From: WHTX01 sp038255145
Lineage (GTDB): Bacteria > Actinomycetota > Acidimicrobiia > Acidimicrobiales > CAIXPF01
Assembly: GCA_038255145.1 (NCBI GenBank)
Contig: JBBSLP010000011.1
Span: 1-64,000 of the forward strand
DNA length: 64,000 nucleotides
Direction: 5' to 3'
The position numbers and the translations under genes are program-made. Positions within the stretch are counted from its first letter, which is position 1; every line of letters starts with the position of its first letter. Below the pieces are notes generated by a model. That model was not told the origin of the DNA and did not search any database. It saw only the letters and a program-made list of their open reading frames with translations. Below, in pieces: positions 60,997-64,000 of this stretch.

Positions 60997-61296
60997 ATGT
61001 GGCTGAACCAGTTCCTGCTGGTGGGCGCAGCGCTCTTCTGCATCGGTGTGTACGGCGTGCTCGCCCGCCGCAACGGCGTGATGGTGCTCATGTCCATCGA
61101 GCTCATCCTCAACGCCGTCAACATCAACCTGATCGCCTTCGGTGCCTTCAACGGCACCATCGCCGGTCAGGTGTTCGCCCTGTTCGTGATCGCGGTGGCC
61201 GCGGCCGAGGTGGGCGTGGGCCTGGCCATCGTGCTGGCCATCTACCGCAACCGGTCCACGATCGACCTCGAGACCGCCAACCTGATGAAGGGATGA
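60997..61296 (+). CDS. nuoK: complex I subunit K (locus 2)
   Basis: A 99-residue, three-helix subunit with both membrane Glu residues: VLMSIELILNAVNINLIAFGA and AVAAAEVGVGLAIVLAIYRN. Length and motifs are those of functional NuoK. ATG 60997, four nt after nuoJ2 and four nt before nuoL2. Confidence 0.95.
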   Translation: MWLNQFLLVGAALFCIGVYGVLARRNGVMVLMSIELILNAVNINLIAFGAFNGTIAGQVFALFVIAVAAAEVGVGLAIVLAIYRNRSTIDLETANLMKG

Positions 61297-61300
61297 CGGT

Positions 61301-63715
61301 GTGTCCCCAACGTTGACCTTTGCCGCGGAGAGCGGTGAAGCTGCGGTGGTCACGGCCGGGTGGCTGCTACGGAACGCCTGGATCTTCCCGGCGATCCCGT
61401 TCTGCTCCTTCCTGATCACGCTGTTCTTCGGCAAGCGGCTGCCCCAGCGCGGTTCACCCGTGGGCGTCGCCGCCCTGGCCTTGACCTTCGTCCTCGGCCT
61501 GGCCGCGGCCGGCCAGTGGATCAGCTACTCGAACCGGTCCGAGGACGCGGCCCACGCCGAGACCGAGCACGCCCTCGTCGGCGCATCGGCGGGCACCGGC
61601 GAGTCGGCTGCGGCCACCGCCGCCGAGGACGACCGCGGCGCCACCACCGAAGAGGAAGACGGTGAGGTCCACACCCAGGTGGGTGAGGCGGCCGACGAAG
61701 AAGAACACGCCTCGGTGGCCCCGGTCGAGAGCACCCGTACGTGGTGGCAGTCGGGCGGCATCCACTTCGAGGTGGGCACCCTGGTCGACGGCCTGGCCAT
61801 CATGATGATCTTCGTGGTGAGCCTGGTCTCGCTGCTGGTGCACATCTACTCCACCGACTACGTGCACGGCGACATCCGCTACACCCACTACTTCGCCTTC
61901 CTCAGCCTCTTCACCGCCTCCATGCTCGGCCTGATCGTCAGCCAGGGCATCGTGCAGTTCATCACGTGCTGGGAGCTGGTCGGCCTCTGTTCGTTCGCCC
62001 TGATCGGGCACTGGTGGGAGGAGCAGGCCAACTCCGACGCTGCCCTCAAGGCCTTCCTGACCAACCGCGTCGGGGACATGGGTCTGCTCATCGGGATGAT
62101 CGTGCTGTTCTTCACCGCGGGTGACGGGCGCACCTTCTCGATCGTGAGCATCAACCAGGCCGTCGTGTCGGGCACGGTGAGCCACACGGCCATGACCGTG
62201 GCCGCCCTGTGCCTGTTGGCGGCGGTCATGTCCAAGTCGGGCCAGTTCTTCCTGCACACCTGGCTGCCCGACGCCATGGCCGGGCCGACCCCGGTGTCTG
62301 CCCTCATCCATGCCGCCACCATGGTCGTGGCCGGCGTCTACATGGTGGCCCGGCTCTACCCCGTGTTCTGGGACGGCCTGTCCATCGCCGGCTCGTCGTT
62401 CAACATGATGGTGCTCGTCGGCGCCGTGACCACCCTGGTCGGTGGGTCGCTGGCCTTCGTGCAGCGCGACATCAAGCGGGTGCTCGCCTACTCGACGGTG
62501 TCCCAGCTGGGCTACATGGTCATGGCCCTGGGCTGTGGGGCGTGGACGGCCGCGGTCTTCCACCTCTTCACCCACGCCTTCTTCAAGGCCTGCCTGTTCC
62601 TGGGCTCGGGCTCGGTGAGCCACGCCTGCAACCACTCCTTCGACATGAAGAAGGACATGGGTGGCCTGCGCAAGCGCATGCCCATCACCCACGCCACCTT
62701 CCTCATCGGCACCCTGGCCCTGGCCGGGTTCCCCCTCTTCGCCGGCTTCTGGTCCAAGGACGAGATCCTGGCCGGCACCGGTGGCTTCAACCTGGCCGAG
62801 GGGGCCAACGGCAGCTACCACGTGTTCCTGGTCATCGGCCTGCTCACCGCGGGCATGACGGCGGCGTACATGACCCGCTGCTACTGGCTCACCTTCCTCG
62901 GCGAGTGGCGGGGCGGGCACGACCACGACACCGGGCATGACACCGGACACCAGCCGGCCATGGCCGTCGGTGCCGCCGTGGCCACCGGTCACGACGCCCA
63001 CGCCGCCGGTGGCCATGACGCCCACGGCCACGGCGAGCCCCACGAGTCGGGTCCCCGCATCACCGGGCCCCTGGTGGTGCTGGCCACGCTGACCTTCCTG
63101 GCCACCTTCGCCAACATCCCCGAGAAGTTCAGCTTCATCCCCGAGGGGTGGCGGCTGCGCTTCGAGCACTACGTCGAGCCCAGGGGCGACTACTTCCCCA
63201 CCATCTCCCACGCCGAGTTCGCCCCAGCGGTGGCGGCGCTGTCGCTGGCCATGGCGGCGATCTTCTCGGGCGTGGCCATCATCTACTACCGCAAGGTGCG
63301 GGCCCAGGGGGCCTACGCCACCGAGCTGGCCCACGGCCCCACCACCCGCAACGCCCTGGCCGCCGCCGGCTATCGGGTGCTGGAGAACAAGTTCTACCTG
63401 GACTGGCTGTACCAGGGCGTCATCGTCGCCTTCATCAAGGGCCCGCTGGCCCGGGGCATCGACCGCTTCAACCAGGTGGTGCTGGACGGCATCGTCGACG
63501 GTGCCGGCATCAACTCCCGCAAGGCGGGTGACCTCCTGTACCGCTACGTCGACCAGGCCGTCGTGGACGGGGCCGTCAACGCCTCGGGCCTCGGCGCCAG
63601 CGAGACCGGAGGCATGCTCCGCCGCTTCCAGACCGGGCGGATCCAGCAGTACGCCGCCCTGATGTTCGGCGCAGCCGCCCTCCTCGCCGGGGTCCTGGTG
63701 ATCGCCGTCCAATGA
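61301..63715 (+). CDS. nuoL: complex I subunit L with acidic and His-rich insertions (locus 2)
   Basis: An 804-residue antiporter-like subunit, about 170 residues longer than usual. The pump core is intact: TCWELVGLCSFALIGHWW, KSGQFFLHTWLPDAMAGPTPVSALIHAATMV and FTHAFFKACLFLGSGSVSHAC. Two insertions stand out. An acidic loop at about 79-145, rich in Glu, Asp and Ala, lies in the first extramembrane loop. A His-rich loop at about 537-581 has 10 His in 42 residues and sits at the same site as the coiled-coil insertion of the locus 1 NuoL. GTG 61301. Confidence 0.95.
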   Translation: MSPTLTFAAESGEAAVVTAGWLLRNAWIFPAIPFCSFLITLFFGKRLPQRGSPVGVAALALTFVLGLAAAGQWISYSNRSEDAAHAETEHALVGASAGTGESAAATAAEDDRGATTEEEDGEVHTQVGEAADEEEHASVAPVESTRTWWQSGGIHFEVGTLVDGLAIMMIFVVSLVSLLVHIYSTDYVHGDIRYTHYFAFLSLFTASMLGLIVSQGIVQFITCWELVGLCSFALIGHWWEEQANSDAALKAFLTNRVGDMGLLIGMIVLFFTAGDGRTFSIVSINQAVVSGTVSHTAMTVAALCLLAAVMSKSGQFFLHTWLPDAMAGPTPVSALIHAATMVVAGVYMVARLYPVFWDGLSIAGSSFNMMVLVGAVTTLVGGSLAFVQRDIKRVLAYSTVSQLGYMVMALGCGAWTAAVFHLFTHAFFKACLFLGSGSVSHACNHSFDMKKDMGGLRKRMPITHATFLIGTLALAGFPLFAGFWSKDEILAGTGGFNLAEGANGSYHVFLVIGLLTAGMTAAYMTRCYWLTFLGEWRGGHDHDTGHDTGHQPAMAVGAAVATGHDAHAAGGHDAHGHGEPHESGPRITGPLVVLATLTFLATFANIPEKFSFIPEGWRLRFEHYVEPRGDYFPTISHAEFAPAVAALSLAMAAIFSGVAIIYYRKVRAQGAYATELAHGPTTRNALAAAGYRVLENKFYLDWLYQGVIVAFIKGPLARGIDRFNQVVLDGIVDGAGINSRKAGDLLYRYVDQAVVDGAVNASGLGASETGGMLRRFQTGRIQQYAALMFGAAALLAGVLVIAVQ

Positions 63716-63785
63716 CGCCTAGGCAACTCGCACCCGCAGGATCAGCTTCGGTAGGGTCTCCTCCGCCTACGGCCATGGGAACGAC

Positions 63786-64000
63786 ATGAACGACTTCGAC
63801 GACTGGGTTCTCACGCTGATCATCTTCGTCCCGCTCCTGGGCGCGGCGGTGATGATGTTCATCCCCAAGGCGGAAGAAGAGCTCCACAAGTGGGTGGCGC
63901 TGTTCTCCTCCGTGGTGGTGGCTGCACTCGGCGTGTACCTGCTGTTCAACTTCGATTACGACGACACGCAGCGGCTCCAGTTCACGGCCAGCCACTCGTG
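63786..64000 (+). CDS. nuoM: complex I subunit M (locus 2), truncated by window end
   Basis: ATG 63786 opens a frame that runs off the window after about 71 codons. The product begins MNDFDDWVLTLIIFVPLLGA, then AVMMFIPKAEEELHKWVALF and a second hydrophobic segment, the usual first helices of NuoM. It follows nuoL2 by 70 nt, a larger gap than elsewhere in this operon; a TAGGGT at 63752-63757 could be an internal -10 box. nuoN presumably follows outside the window. Confidence 0.88.
   Translation, partial: MNDFDDWVLTLIIFVPLLGAAVMMFIPKAEEELHKWVALFSSVVVAALGVYLLFNFDYDDTQRLQFTASHS

Overview
This 64-kb window is very GC-rich and densely coding. It looks like the chromosome of a deep-branching actinobacterium, most likely class Acidimicrobiia; that placement is an inference. 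The support is an actinobacterial gene repertoire: mycothiol MshA, a two-helix RsiG, a Rex-hemACD operon, a MenJ-type menaquinone reductase and HadA/HadB-type MaoC proteins. Translation often begins at GTG, and TANNNT boxes repeatedly sit 6-9 nt before the start codon, as expected for leaderless mRNAs. Much of the gene order resembles the Mycobacterium tuberculosis Rv0474-Rv0561 interval as I recall it. I saw no tRNA, rRNA, CRISPR array, insertion sequence or phage gene.

Region 1 (1-5.6 kb, mostly +): the end of a CdsA-like membrane protein, an RsiG-type c-di-GMP-binding anti-sigma gene behind a WhiG/sigma28-like promoter, an XRE regulator, mshA, a YbjN-domain protein, a DksA/TraR-like protein that has lost most of its zinc ligands, and proC.

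Region 2 (5.7-13.9 kb, -): a cell-surface glycan operon transcribed as glycosyltransferase, NAD-dependent epimerase, nucleotide-sugar dehydrogenase, flippase and a large PIG-L deacetylase with two C-terminal LamG-like domains.

Region 3 (14-31 kb): a small HTH protein, a SAM hydroxide adenosyltransferase-family enzyme followed by a 29-residue membrane peptide, and an acyl-CoA ligase. Next comes the tetrapyrrole block rex-hemA-hemC-hemD, with a Rex operator over the promoter, and then hemB-hemL. An arsR-SRPBCC-reductase cassette, a HAD phosphatase and an enoyl-CoA hydratase lie between these heme genes. An alcohol dehydrogenase, a beta-propeller protein and an AlkA-type glycosylase follow.

Region 4 (30.6-64 kb): a large respiratory block. 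On the minus strand a membrane cytochrome c gene precedes a menaquinone reductase-like gene. Divergently, about 21.8 kb of nearly contiguous genes encode a small membrane protein, a two-cluster ferredoxin, a split b6/subunit-IV-like cytochrome b, a Rieske protein, a diheme cytochrome c, an unknown membrane protein and a complete nuoA-N (14-subunit complex I). A HadA/HadB-like dehydratase pair, a small basic ORF and an intrinsic terminator follow. A second complex I operon, nuoABCDHIJKLM, then starts from its own promoter. It lacks nuoE, nuoF and nuoG, which carry the NADH-oxidising module, and runs off the window inside nuoM. The most interesting feature is this pairing of a 14-subunit and an NADH-module-less complex I beside a ferredoxin-containing b6f-like operon. 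It suggests ferredoxin or another reductant can feed the menaquinone pool.
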